DNA of 64,000 bases from Desulfovibrio inopinatus DSM 10711 (GTDB taxonomy: Bacteria > Desulfobacterota > Desulfovibrionia > Desulfovibrionales > Desulfovibrionaceae). The notes beneath the pieces were generated by a model. That model searched no databases. It was not told the origin of the DNA and saw only the letters and a program-made list of their open reading frames with translations. The stretch is taken from positions 61,176 to 125,175 of the forward strand of contig NZ_AUBP01000027.1 of NCBI RefSeq assembly GCF_000429305.1. The letters are read 5' to 3'. This document shows positions 54,917-64,000 of the stretch, in pieces. Made by a program: the position numbers and the translations under genes. How positions within the stretch are numbered: the stretch's first letter is position 1; each line of letters begins with the position of its first letter.

Positions 54917-55704
54917 AAAAGGATAGACGTACAGTATTGAAAATGGCGGGAGTTGCCGCCCTTGGCGTCGGAGCAGCCAAGCTGAGCTTCTTGGCTGATG
55001 GCACCGCCCAGGCCAGTGAAGCGAAATCCACCGTTCCTACGGTCGAAAACTTTCAGCACCCGTTGAAGGCCGAGCAGTGGTCGTTTGTCGTCTTTGCCAA
55101 CAAGATGACTCCGGAAATCCGCGAGAAAATGGCCCATGCGTGTCACTCGATCCACAACGTGCCCAATATTCCGACCAAACAGAACATCAAATGGTTGTGG
55201 TCGGCGCCTTTTGAACAGGCATTCCCGAATCAGCATAATCATCACCTTGCTGAAGGTGTTGAAGAAAACGACTACTTGTTGCTGTGCAACCATTGTGAGC
55301 AGCCTCCCTGCGTGCGCGTCTGCCCGACGCAAGCCACGTTTAAGGACCCCCGCAATGGCATCGTGAAGATGGACTGGCACCGCTGCATCGGCTGCCGCTA
55401 TTGCATGGCCGGTTGCCCGTACGGTGCACGGAGTTTCAACTTCCAGAATCCTCGGCCTTTCATTGAGAAGATCAACCCGACATTCCCTACACGGACTCGA
55501 GGGGTTGTTGAAAAGTGCACGTTCTGCTCCGAACGCTTGGCTCAGGGCTTGGCCCCGGCCTGCGTCGAGGCCTCTGAAGGCACGATGATCTTCGGCGATC
55601 TGAAAGATCCGAAATCGGAAGTCCGCGAAGCGCTGAAAGAGCATTTCACCATCCGTCGCAAACCTGACGCCGGCACCCAGCCTTGCGTCTACTACGTCAT
55701 ATAA
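54913..55704 (+). CDS. dsrO: DsrO, periplasmic iron-sulfur subunit
   Basis: 263 aa from ATG 54913, overlapping dsrJ by 4 nt. The N-terminus KKDRRTVLKMAGVAALGVGAA is a twin-arginine signal, so the folded protein is exported. Four ferredoxin-type clusters are expected from CNHCEQPPCVRVCP, CIGCRYCMAGCPYG, CTFCSERL and the later Cys. It passes electrons between DsrJ and DsrP. Confidence 0.96.
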   Translation: MKKDRRTVLKMAGVAALGVGAAKLSFLADGTAQASEAKSTVPTVENFQHPLKAEQWSFVVFANKMTPEIREKMAHACHSIHNVPNIPTKQNIKWLWSAPFEQAFPNQHNHHLAEGVEENDYLLLCNHCEQPPCVRVCPTQATFKDPRNGIVKMDWHRCIGCRYCMAGCPYGARSFNFQNPRPFIEKINPTFPTRTRGVVEKCTFCSERLAQGLAPACVEASEGTMIFGDLKDPKSEVREALKEHFTIRRKPDAGTQPCVYYVI

Positions 55705-55713
55705 GGAGCGGTC

Positions 55714-56877
55714 ATGCTTGAAAAAGCCTTGAAAGGAAGCCCGAGGTACTGGGGACTGCTCTTCGCGCTTCTCGCCATAATCGGCCTGGGCGCGGGATTC
55801 TACCTGTACCAGCTCACTGTTGGCCTGAAAGTTACCGGTATGAGCCGTGACGTATCCTGGGGCTTCTATATTGCCCAGTTTACGTATCTCGTCGGCGTGG
55901 CCGCTTCGGCCGTTATGCTGGTGCTTCCCTATTATTTTCATCATTTCAAAGCCTTCAGCAAGATGATCATCCTTGGTGAGTTCCTTGCAATCGCCTCGGT
56001 CGTCATGTGTTTGGGCTTTATCGTTGTTGATATCGGTTCTCCGCAACGTATGCTCAACGTCATGCTGTACCCGACGCCGCATTCGATTCTGTTCTGGGAC
56101 ATGATCGTTCTGAACGGTTACCTCCTGCTCAATCTCGTTATCGGCTGGACGAGCCTGTCGGCGCATCGGAAAAAAATGGATCCGCCCAAGTGGGTTAAGC
56201 CGCTGGTCTATACTTCCATTATCTGGGCCTTTTCCATTCACACGGTCACGGCCTTCTTGTACGCCGGTCTGCCGGGTCGTCACTACTGGTTGACCGCCAT
56301 CATGGCTGCTCGCTTCCTTGCTTCGGCGTTCTGCTCCGGGCCGGCTATTCTGCTGCTGCTGACGCTGTTGCTCAGAAAACTGACTAAGTTTGATCCGGGC
56401 AAAGAAGCCATCAAGGCGTTGTCCACGATTATTACGTATGCGATGTGTGTGAACGTCTTCTTCTTCCTGCTCGAAGTGTTCACCTCCTTCTACAGCAATA
56501 TTCCTGGCCACATGGCACCGCTGGTCTACCTCTTCTCGGGTATCGATGGACACGCTGAACTCGTGCCCTTCATGTGGACTGCTACCATTTTGGGACTTGG
56601 TTCTTTGCTTTTCCTTATTCCGCCTTCGATTCGTTACAATGAAAAGGCTTTGCCCATTGCGCTTATCGCTCTGGTTATCGCAACCTGGATCGATAAGGGG
56701 ATGGGCCTCATCGTTGCCGGTTTCAACCCGACGCCGTTTGAAACCATTACTCCCTACATGCCGACCGTGCCGGAACTCCTTATTTCCTGCATGATCTACG
56801 CAACGGGTGGTTTGGTTCTGACGGTTCTGTGGAAAGTGGCGAAAGAAGTTCGTCTTGAGCTTGAAGGCAAAGGCTAA
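55714..56877 (+). CDS. dsrP: DsrP, NrfD-like integral membrane quinone-interacting subunit
   Basis: 387-aa protein with about ten TM helices and no cofactor motifs, as in NrfD/PsrC proteins that bind menaquinone. GFYIAQFTYLVGVAASAVML and GLPGRHYWLTAIMAARFLAS are characteristic segments. It is the last gene of dsrMKJOP; a terminator follows 35 nt later. Confidence 0.96.
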   Translation: MLEKALKGSPRYWGLLFALLAIIGLGAGFYLYQLTVGLKVTGMSRDVSWGFYIAQFTYLVGVAASAVMLVLPYYFHHFKAFSKMIILGEFLAIASVVMCLGFIVVDIGSPQRMLNVMLYPTPHSILFWDMIVLNGYLLLNLVIGWTSLSAHRKKMDPPKWVKPLVYTSIIWAFSIHTVTAFLYAGLPGRHYWLTAIMAARFLASAFCSGPAILLLLTLLLRKLTKFDPGKEAIKALSTIITYAMCVNVFFFLLEVFTSFYSNIPGHMAPLVYLFSGIDGHAELVPFMWTATILGLGSLLFLIPPSIRYNEKALPIALIALVIATWIDKGMGLIVAGFNPTPFETITPYMPTVPELLISCMIYATGGLVLTVLWKVAKEVRLELEGKG

Positions 56878-56912
56878 GACGTATTATTACGTCAATAGGC
56901 TGATTATGAAGG

Positions 56913-56941
56913 CGCTTCCTTTGGGGAGCGCCTTTTTTTAT
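56913..56941 (+). terminator. Terminator of dsrMKJOP
   Basis: GGCGCT (56913-56918) and AGCGCC (56929-56934) around TCCTTTGGGG, then seven T. Confidence 0.92.
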
Positions 56942-58026
56942 GCTGTGTGTTCGGCCTTGTGTGAAGTTGAGATGAAAGTTCTCTCCATCATTTGATGCTG
57001 GCTGGTCGAAGGAGATTGTTGTGAACATGGAGGAAGAAGGAAGAATAAACGGACACAGAACGATGATTTATTGAAAGTACACTTATGTCTGATCTTACGT
57101 AGATGGTGTTATGGAGATTTCATGATATGCTGTTTGATTGAACTGTAGGATAAAGTGCAGAATATTTGATGTTTATATATGATATTTTAGAGAATAGTCT
57201 TTTGAAATGGGCCAGGAATGGAGAATAACAATTCATAGTTGTTTATAATGTCTATTGATTTCTAATCGCAGAAAATCTTTATGTAACAAAGCAGACATTT
57301 TTATTTTTTTTCTTATCTTTCTTTGTAAACATGAAAAATGTACCGCCACTGCAACCTCAAATATCTTATAAAATAACGACGATATTCACTTCGAAAGCTT
57401 ATTTATGAGTGCAATAATGATTCTGAATGATGTGTTGTATGGAAGTGTTGTGCAAACTGTATGATATGAAGAAATAGAGCAAAATGAAGAGAGAATTTTT
57501 GCATTTTTTTCTATAAAAACTATAGTGATTAATGATAATGCATATTGGAGTTCAATAAAATTGTAATGCTCGATGATCTTTCAATCACCGAGCATTTGAT
57601 GTCTCCTGCGCAGGAGGCAGCCCTCAGTTTGGGCTATGTTATAGATGGTAAATTTTTATATTGAGCTGCGGTATAAAGCGACCCTAGACAGAAAATAAAA
57701 AAACATATCTCATATATCAATACGCATCATTTTTCATTATGTCCATAATAATAATGCAGTGGAATGTAAAAAATATGAGTAGAGTTCGAAGTCATGTTTA
57801 CAAAATTTAAAAATGTATCGGTGCGATCCATGTACCTGTTTTTCCTATACGAAGTGAGGGACATAGTGGTTGGGTTGAAGTCACGTGACAGAATAAGCAC
57901 GGTGGGAAGGAGGGTTCTTTCCTTCGGAAAGAACCCTTGAAGTTATTGTCGTATTTGGGGGATTATATTGGAAGGCTGGTTTGCAGAGATATTGACTCGA
58001 GTAACTGTGCTGATGCGATATGTCGT
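56942..58026. other. AT-rich gene-poor kilobase with hairpins
   Basis: About 1.1 kb with no credible gene and visibly higher A+T than its surroundings. Hairpins cluster at 57565-57634: AATGCTCG/CGAGCATT, the palindrome CTCCTGCGCAGGAG (57603-57616) and GCCC/GGGC. A perfect 11-bp stem, GGGTTCTTTCC-TTC-GGAAAGAACCC, lies at 57912-57936, 90 nt after (on the minus strand) the degenerate aminotransferase. The look is of an old insertion or deletion scar. Confidence 0.5.
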
Positions 58027-58857
58027 TTACAATTTACTTATGCCATACATTGGGTCAGTTGATGAATAAATAAGGAGATCAGCTTGAAAGTTATTACAAG
58101 GAAGGGAAGGCGTTCTGTCTTCAACTGCGCCTGCTACATCTAATATAAAAAAAACATTGTGGGTATCACATGCAGAACGAAGTACGTCAAAATATCCCTT
58201 TGGCGCATTAAAAAGTGGTTCTGCAACAACTGCTGCAATTTCATTATTATTGCTCAGATATTGCTTCATATAGGAGGCACAACGCAACCCACAAGCGTGG
58301 CAATCACCAGAATTATCCCAGAGGCAATTCGTTGGATCAGGAGGCGGAATGTGTTCCCCCCCTGGCAAGTATTCTGCAAGACCGGCACGAAACAATGCCT
58401 CTGCGCTAATATGCCCATCTCCCCTAGAAGTAAAACCAGGCATTGGAAGTGGATTCATAAGGAAAACGGCATGGAACTTTCCGGTCCCCATTCGAGCAAT
58501 TTCCAAAGCAAGTGTCAGTGCCTGTACCGGGTCAGGTGCGAAAAGTGTGTCATATTGTGATGATTGAACAATCTGTGCACGCTCCGACAACGCCTTAATG
58601 AGACGACTTGTTCGCTTCCCCGAGGCAAATCTGCTTGTTTTGTTTGAAAGGATTGTATTTTGAGAGGAGGAATATGTGGTATATCTTGGAAATGATGTAC
58701 CACACGTTTGGAACCGAAGAGAGAGTTGTGTCATGGCTTTCCTTCCATATCTCATTAAAGGAGCAAGAAGAGGACGAGTTGGGGACCAATGAAAGCGTGC
58801 CCGAACACACAGATCTTTGATAAACGCATTGAATTGACAAAATGATCTCGGGCTCAT
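58027..58857 (-). pseudogene. Truncated, degenerate class III aminotransferase
   Basis: 276 aa against about 430 for the family. Matching segments include PDPVQALTLALEIARMGTG, AAVVAEPLFNAPKGYFDVLR and NVFFILDVAGAVEDRT, the last being the altered LIxDEVxxGxGRTG motif. The frame ends at LIYSSTDPMYGISKL, just where the PLP-binding lysine should occur, so the C-terminal third is missing. An extra CLWDNSGDCHACGLRC stretch is not usual. Lying next to the AT-rich desert, it looks like a decayed gene, though a repurposed product cannot be excluded. Confidence 0.6.
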
Positions 58858-58999
58858 GATATTTCCTTATCACCTAAGCAAGTTCCTGCTGAAATAGTGC
58901 ACCTTTTGTGGTTTTTCGTTACAAGAGAACGTATCGTTTCATACTTTGAAAGAATTGTGCCCAAGAACAAAAATAACCAATACGAACTATGGAGTCGGT

Positions 59000-60562
59000 A
59001 TGAAGCCGTTTTTCTACATTCTTTTTGCTATTGCCGTGATGATGTTCCCTGGGAGCGGACAGGCCGAGATAACCTCTATCTTAATGTACCCTTCGCAATG
59101 TCGGGTGACGCAGCACTTTCAATTGCAACCTGAAACACAGAAACAAAATCAACGCGTTTTGTTCAATTTGCCAGGGGAGGCCGATCCCGACACGCTGGTG
59201 GTTCATGTGCTGACCCCCTCGGTGACGCTTGCCAATATCACGTGGGATAGAGTGAATCGTCTTGACAAAAAACATGTTGCACAGCTGCGAGCCGAGCTCG
59301 AAGCTGCGAAAACCCAACTTGCCAATATCGGAGCAAAAATTAATGCAATTAATGCCCGGATTACGTTCTGGACGAACAGTAAGATGGGGGAAATGACCTC
59401 TCCGACAGCAGAGCAGTTGTCTCAAATCGCATCGACATTGGGCCAAGAAGTTGAATCGTTGTTCTCTTCCCGGCATCCTTTGGAAAATGAACAAAAAGAG
59501 ATTCAGCGGAAAGTGGATTTACTCCAAAAAAAACTTGATAATGCCACAGGGCATGTTCGCACCTTGTGGCGTGTTAAAGCAGACCTGACAGGAGCTGCAG
59601 CAGGGCCGATTGATTTAGAAACGATTTCCACCATGTCAGGTTGTGGGTGGTCTCCGATTTATCGTTTTAATGCTGTTCCTGAGAAAAAAACGGTTGAATT
59701 CACATTTGAGGCGCAAATACGACAGGGACTTGGCCAAAACATTGAACAAGTTGATGTTGCTTTGGCCACCCTTGCTCCGCGTCAAGGCTTAATACCGCCT
59801 GCGGTGTCTCCCTGGGTTATTGCTCCTCGTCCGAAAGTTCAGGCTCGTGCTTTTAAGGCGATGGCGCCGGCACCGATGGCGGATATGGCAATGGAAGTGG
59901 TTCAAAGTAATGCTGCTGGAGGCGCCGGTGTGCCCCAGGAGGATCGACGTGGAGCTTCCTATGCTATTTGGCATCTCGGGAAGCGGAATTTGATCGCAGG
60001 AGAAGACACGCAGCTTCTTATATCCACACAGAATGTCGAAAGCGAATTTGTCTACACAGTTCGACCGTCGGCTGAACTGGCTGCGTTTCTGACGGCCAAG
60101 GCAGACTTCAATAAGAGTATTTTACTGCCACGAGGACAGGCCATCTTTCTTGTGGATGGAGCTCTTGTCGGAAAACGTCCTTTCGAAACTGCGCAACAAA
60201 AAAATGATCTATTTTTTGGGCGTGCGCCGTCAATTGATGTGAAAAGCAATCTTGTCTCAAAACAATCCGGTGATGCCGGAATTATCACGTCGAAGCAAAC
60301 CTATCGTTGGGATTTTGCCTACAACATTACCAATAATGCACAACATCAAGTCGATGTGATTGTTCAAGAGGCAAAACCACAGGTACGAGACGAAAACATT
60401 AAACTGACGATAACAAGTGACCCCAAAGCCACAGAAGCCCCGGATGATCCCCACGTTTTTTTGTGGAATTTGTCCATTCCTCCCGGAAAAAAACAGACCG
60501 TTTCCTATGCGGTTGCACTTGAAGCCCCCAAAGATATGGCACTTGATCTTGGTTGGAGATAG
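59000..60562 (+). CDS. Exported DUF4139-type protein (mucoidy-inhibitor-like)
   Basis: 520 aa from ATG 59000 (GGAG nine bases upstream; an in-frame ATG 54 nt earlier lacks a site and would bury the signal peptide). Signal peptide about 1-22. An N-terminal beta domain and a coiled coil (about 80-200) precede a C-terminal DUF4139-type beta domain (about 210-520), with the VTSD-like end and a Pro/Ala/Met-rich insert. This is the layout of the MuiA-like family. Function unknown, probably periplasmic or on the surface. Confidence 0.8.
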   Translation: MKPFFYILFAIAVMMFPGSGQAEITSILMYPSQCRVTQHFQLQPETQKQNQRVLFNLPGEADPDTLVVHVLTPSVTLANITWDRVNRLDKKHVAQLRAELEAAKTQLANIGAKINAINARITFWTNSKMGEMTSPTAEQLSQIASTLGQEVESLFSSRHPLENEQKEIQRKVDLLQKKLDNATGHVRTLWRVKADLTGAAAGPIDLETISTMSGCGWSPIYRFNAVPEKKTVEFTFEAQIRQGLGQNIEQVDVALATLAPRQGLIPPAVSPWVIAPRPKVQARAFKAMAPAPMADMAMEVVQSNAAGGAGVPQEDRRGASYAIWHLGKRNLIAGEDTQLLISTQNVESEFVYTVRPSAELAAFLTAKADFNKSILLPRGQAIFLVDGALVGKRPFETAQQKNDLFFGRAPSIDVKSNLVSKQSGDAGIITSKQTYRWDFAYNITNNAQHQVDVIVQEAKPQVRDENIKLTITSDPKATEAPDDPHVFLWNLSIPPGKKQTVSYAVALEAPKDMALDLGWR

Positions 60563-60573
60563 GAAGTCTACAG

Positions 60574-60612
60574 AAAAGCCCGATGAGTGCTGCAACTCGT
60601 CGGGCTTTTCAG
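60574..60612 (+). terminator. Terminator after the DUF4139 gene
   Basis: AAAAGCCCGA (60574-60583) and TCGGGCTTTT (60600-60609), with an inner GAGT/ACTC stem. A- and T-rich flanks on both sides. Confidence 0.9.
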
Positions 60613-60754
60613 CAAAATTCCCCCATAAAAAATGGCATATTTCCTGCTTCTACTATCTACAGAATGTGGTATGTATAATCTTTAGATACATTGCAGAGAT
60701 GTCATGACTTCGGTGACGAATTATCGTTAAGACTTTTGGGGGGAAGCACACAAT

Positions 60755-62230
60755 ATGATGAATCCATACTCCCGTTTCACAACACAAGCAGATCCATCCG
60801 AAACAGTGCATGCCAAGCCCGCAATATGTGTCGGGCCTTTAGGTCGACATGATATATGGCCGTTGGCTGTTTTCATCATAAGCTGCCTTTATGATGCTCT
60901 CGTATTTTTTATGTCTCCCATATTTGCCAATATTGTATTGTTGCAGTTCGAATATGTATATGCATTGCCTCTTACAAAATCGGCTTTGACGTTTCCTGTT
61001 GGTCTCACAGCACTCTTTCAAACGTTTATCTTATTCTTTTTCGGTGTGTATAACCAACAGATCAATTTTCTTAATCTTGAAGATGCCAAGCGTACTTTTT
61101 TAGGGCTCATTTTGGGACTCGCTTGTGCTGTTCCCGCCCTAGCCGCTTTTCGGGCGCCTCATGTGGCGAGTTTGGTTCTTTCGTCTTTTCCGCTGACATT
61201 TATTATGGTTTTTTATGGTCGTCTGACGGTAAATGATCGACTTTGTGCACTGCGAAAAAAATGTGGAACCCCAGCCCTTATTTATGGTGCAGGGAATTTA
61301 GGCCGAGAAATTTATTCTTTGCTCAATTGTTCTTCAAAAACAAGTTTGCATCCTGTCGCGTTTATTGATGACGATCCGGAAAAACTGGGAATATCCATTG
61401 CTGCCTCAAGTTTGTTCCAATGTGATTGTTTGAATGTCATGGGCACACGGGACGATATTGATCGGCTTATTCATGAGTTAGGCATTCGTGAAATTTTTAT
61501 TGCCTTTGCCGTTCGTGACGACAAACACATGGAAGTGATCGTTCGTGAGTTGGCAGGAACAGGGTTGACAGTCAATATTTTGCCATCGTTGTATCACCTT
61601 GACAGGAATGCATTGGAATATTTCTTTGTCGACGGTATTCCTGCTGCTCGTGTTGTTTCAATCACAACGCCACAGAGCTTTTCATTCAAGCGCTTTTTTG
61701 ACCTTGTAATCACGGCAGGTCTGCTCGCTGCCTTGTGGCCAATCTTTTGTTGCATCGCATTGGCTGTTAAACTGGATTCCAAAGGGCCAGTTATCTTTGC
61801 TCATGATCGAATTGGCAAAGATGGTAAATCGTTTACCATGTATAAGTTTCGCAGCATGACCGTTGATGCATGTCCTTATCAGGTCAATCCCACCAAACAC
61901 TGTGATCCTCGATTGACGCGTGTCGGTCGCATTTTACGGAAAACCAGTCTGGATGAACTCCCCCAGCTGTTTAATGTTCTCAAAGGGGACATGTCATTAG
62001 TGGGGCCGCGTCCTGAGATGCAATTTATTGTCGATGACTATGATAAAGAAGCCCGGCGACGCCTTGAAGTGCTCCCCGGAATTACCGGGTTGTGGCAAAT
62101 AAGCGTAGACCGAAAACATGCAATTCACGAGAATTTGTCATATGATTTGTATTATATTCGCAATTCGGGCGTGTTGCTTGATATCGTGATTTTATTGAAA
62201 ACTATTGCCTTTTTGTTCCGCGGTATATAA
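60755..62230 (+). CDS. Polyprenyl-phosphate sugar phosphotransferase (WbaP-like)
   Basis: 491-aa initiating enzyme of exopolysaccharide or O-antigen synthesis. It moves a sugar-1-phosphate onto the lipid carrier. Four or five TM helices at about 25-150, a CoA-binding-like Rossmann domain (about 165-290, [18 protein letters not shown]), one TM helix and the C-terminal catalytic domain ([18 protein letters not shown], then [25 protein letters not shown] and GPRPE). No other glycan genes are adjacent, but rfbBD lies in the same window far upstream. Confidence 0.94.
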   Translation: MMNPYSRFTTQADPSETVHAKPAICVGPLGRHDIWPLAVFIISCLYDALVFFMSPIFANIVLLQFEYVYALPLTKSALTFPVGLTALFQTFILFFFGVYNQQINFLNLEDAKRTFLGLILGLACAVPALAAFRAPHVASLVLSSFPLTFIMVFYGRLTVNDRLCALRKKCGTPALIYGAGNLGREIYSLLNCSSKTSLHPVAFIDDDPEKLGISIAASSLFQCDCLNVMGTRDDIDRLIHELGIREIFIAFAVRDDKHMEVIVRELAGTGLTVNILPSLYHLDRNALEYFFVDGIPAARVVSITTPQSFSFKRFFDLVITAGLLAALWPIFCCIALAVKLDSKGPVIFAHDRIGKDGKSFTMYKFRSMTVDACPYQVNPTKHCDPRLTRVGRILRKTSLDELPQLFNVLKGDMSLVGPRPEMQFIVDDYDKEARRRLEVLPGITGLWQISVDRKHAIHENLSYDLYYIRNSGVLLDIVILLKTIAFLFRGI

Positions 62231-62351
62231 CTTTTATTCCTTTGAGCGTTTGCATGCCAAGAGAGACGGTTGCTTTCGTCTCTTTTCGCATACATTTTGA
62301 TCACGTATTCACGAAAGCACAGCCTAACGTCTTGACATATGAGGAAGTGAC

Positions 62352-63644
62352 ATGAGCAAAAAAGCCCTTGTCATTGGACTTGATGGTGTACCGCACAACC
62401 TTTTGGTTGATTGTATAGAACGTGGCATTACTCCTCATCTTGGCCGTCTAGTCCAGGAGGGGAGTTTGTCCTCCATGGAAGTTACTCAACCACCGATTTC
62501 TTCCGTTTCATGGACTTCTTTCATGACCGGTATGGATCCGAGTCATCATGGGATTTACGGTTTTACTGATGTCAATCGAACCTACGGCCTGACATTGCCT
62601 TCCTTTCGTGACGTCAAAACAAAAACAATTTTTGATCGTTTGGGCGAAATCGGTTTATCTTCCGTAGTATTGAATTTGCCTGCCACCTATCCTGCGCGTT
62701 CCATTCCCGGTGTTCTCGTTTCCGGATTTGTTGCTCCAGATTTACAAAAAGGGGTGGCTCCGGCTTCTCTTTATCCCAAACTGAAAAAGATGCATTATAC
62801 AGCAGATATTGATCTGCCACGAGTATTGGCCGACAAGCGCCTTCTCTTCCCGGAACTCGAACGTACCTTGCTCGTGCGCCAGGAAGCTGTTGATATGCTT
62901 TGGGAGGAGAGTGATTGGTCCCTTTTTATGGTTGTCGTGACCGGAACAGACCGACTGCATCATTATGCGTTTGATGCATACACGGATGCTTCGCACCCCG
63001 ATCATGATCGATTTTATGGCTATTATGCTCGTGTTGATGCGTTTGTTGGTACATTGATGAAACGGTTTGAGTCGGATTTCCAGGACCATGATCGTTTTCA
63101 TCTCGTTCTCTCCGATCATGGATTCGGTCCGTTGGAAACGGAAGTCTATCTCAATACAGTACTTCATCGCGCAGGACTGCTTGAATATGCGAAACCAGAT
63201 CCGCGTATGATTTCCGATATTGATCCTGCTCGAACTCAAGCTTTTGCCATGGACCCGTCGCGAATTTATCTGAATCGAAAATCCCGATTTGCTGGAGGGA
63301 CGGTGCAGGAAGATGATGCCGAAGGGTTGCTTGACGACCTTGAATCATTGTTTATGGGACTTCGTTTTCGTGACACTCCTGTCATTGCAGCGTGTCTGCG
63401 TCGCGAAGAATTGTATACCGGCCCTCTCGCACAGGAAGGACCGGATATGGTGCTCATTCCGCATCCGGGGCGCGACCTCAAAGGGATGATGGGAGCTCCA
63501 GACATTTTTGGGAAAAAAGCATTTACCGGCATGCATACACATAACGATGCATTTGCCATCACGAGTCACAACGCTGCACCGGATCATATTCTTGGAGCTT
63601 CTCGGGCGGTGATGAATTTCTTTGGAATCGACTCCAATTCCTAG
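62352..63644 (+). CDS. Alkaline-phosphatase-superfamily phosphodiesterase
   Basis: 430 aa, no signal peptide. The N-terminal metal site VIGLDGVPHNLL and the nucleophile region ISSVSWTSFMTGMDPSHHGIYGF (split: ISSVSWTSFMTG and MDPSHHGIYGF) mark a type I phosphodiesterase/nucleotide pyrophosphatase. TGTDRLHHYAF and SDHGFGPLETEVYLN supply the later Asp/His ligands. Substrate unknown; the sugar transferase gene upstream hints at glycan metabolism. Its stop codon TAG directly abuts the left end of an insertion sequence. Confidence 0.88.
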   Translation: MSKKALVIGLDGVPHNLLVDCIERGITPHLGRLVQEGSLSSMEVTQPPISSVSWTSFMTGMDPSHHGIYGFTDVNRTYGLTLPSFRDVKTKTIFDRLGEIGLSSVVLNLPATYPARSIPGVLVSGFVAPDLQKGVAPASLYPKLKKMHYTADIDLPRVLADKRLLFPELERTLLVRQEAVDMLWEESDWSLFMVVVTGTDRLHHYAFDAYTDASHPDHDRFYGYYARVDAFVGTLMKRFESDFQDHDRFHLVLSDHGFGPLETEVYLNTVLHRAGLLEYAKPDPRMISDIDPARTQAFAMDPSRIYLNRKSRFAGGTVQEDDAEGLLDDLESLFMGLRFRDTPVIAACLRREELYTGPLAQEGPDMVLIPHPGRDLKGMMGAPDIFGKKAFTGMHTHNDAFAITSHNAAPDHILGASRAVMNFFGIDSNS

Positions 63645-64000
63645 GTAGTGTCGTCACAAGATTGCTTTATTCTTCTTTTCCTGGCATCGGATACTAAAAG
63701 GAAAAAGAAGACAGAATGAAGAGTGCAGCACATAGACGACATGATATTTCTGACCGGGTATGGGAGTTGCTCGAACCTCATTTACCAGGAAGAAAAGGAA
63801 CGTGGGGAGGTGTCGCCCATGACAATCGGCTTTTCATTAATGCCGTTTTCTGGATACTCCGAACTGGGGCTCCATGGAGAGATCTTCCACCCGATTACGG
63901 CGATTGGAAAAATACACATCGTCGATTTTGTCGTTGGCGTGACAAGGGAATCTGGGAATCTCTACTTGAGAAGTTAATAGATGACGCTGATTTTGAGTGG
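63645..64000 (+). mobile_element. Left part of an IS5-family insertion sequence, cut by the window end
   Basis: The segment starts with GGTAGTGTCGTCACAAG, a typical left terminal-repeat look for IS5-group elements, followed by a transposase gene. The right end, terminal repeat and target duplication lie outside the window, so the boundary is inferred. Confidence 0.7.
63716..64000 (+). CDS. IS5-family transposase, N-terminal part
   Basis: Incomplete: 95 codons to the window edge. The frame starting at ATG 63716 reads MKSAAHRRHDISDRVWELLE, then LPGRKGTWGG and NAVFWILRTGAPWRDLPPDY, the DUF4096-type N-terminus of IS5/IS1031-like DDE transposases. GDWKNTHRRFCRWRDKGIW follows. A different overlapping frame at 63723-63977 is a shadow. 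Confidence 0.9.
   Translation, partial: MKSAAHRRHDISDRVWELLEPHLPGRKGTWGGVAHDNRLFINAVFWILRTGAPWRDLPPDYGDWKNTHRRFCRWRDKGIWESLLEKLIDDADFEW

Noticed and set aside
54910..56553. 547-codon open frame on the minus strand opposite dsrO and dsrP
   Set aside because: Antisense shadow of highly expressed genes; the product is an implausible Arg/Gln/His-rich chain.

Overview
The window comes from the chromosome of a sulfate-reducing bacterium, most likely a member of the Desulfovibrionales. The main reason is a complete dsrMKJOP operon for the membrane complex that feeds electrons to sulfite reduction (51.9-56.9 kb). Rubrerythrin, bacteriohemerythrin, a diguanylate cyclase, flagellin with a sigma-54-like promoter and a MucR-type regulator fit the same picture. 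I do not name a species. Most of the window is ordinary core chromosome; one IS5-type element begins at its right end.

Layout. 0-5.3 kb: rho, a periplasmic M48 protease with TPRs, a response-regulator diguanylate cyclase with a small exported protein, trmL and a tRNA-Val. 5.3-7.3 kb: rfbB-rfbD for dTDP-rhamnose. 7.4-11.3 kb: the heat-shock operon hrcA-grpE-dnaK behind a CIRCE operator. 11.4-13.5 kb: a Crp/Fnr regulator divergent from a CAT-like acetyltransferase and an HD hydrolase. 13.9-18.0 kb: an LpoA-like lipoprotein, then gatC-gatA. 18.0-23.6 kb: an accessory-looking stretch of small lipoproteins and exported or hypothetical proteins. It holds two non-coding stretches that look like structured RNAs with terminators, and an exported protein whose signal peptide is put out of frame by an A8 tract.

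23.6-28.8 kb (mostly minus strand): a Ser/Thr kinase fused to a DUF1566-like domain, a metallophosphatase, a HEAT-like protein, flagellin and an SlyD-like isomerase. 29.0-36.1 kb: a short Nif11-type protein, a HAD phosphatase next to a beta-phosphoglucomutase/GH65 phosphorylase fusion (probably alpha-glucoside or trehalose turnover), and a KefB-type antiporter. 36.4-43.8 kb: a MucR regulator, an unfamiliar 533-aa protein, and a TetR-MFP-RND efflux operon divergent from it across two palindromes. 43.8-50.5 kb: a trans-sulfuration enzyme, rubrerythrin, a soluble lytic transglycosylase, a ParA ATPase, a PAS/degenerate-kinase protein and an amphi-Trp protein.

50.5-56.9 kb: a duplicated winged-helix-like protein divergent from an RsbRD-N protein, followed by dsrMKJOP. 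56.9-58.9 kb: a gene-poor AT-rich kilobase and a decayed class III aminotransferase. 58.9-64 kb: a DUF4139 protein, a polyprenyl-phosphate sugar transferase, an alkaline-phosphatase-superfamily protein, and the start of an IS5-family transposase whose left end abuts the preceding stop codon.

The best candidates for undescribed biology are the long structured RNA candidate near 22.4-22.8 kb, the smaller RNA candidate near 18.1-18.2 kb, the 533-aa protein at 37.2-38.8 kb, the A8 frameshift at 20.2 kb and a symmetric six-cysteine lipoprotein at 18.4 kb.
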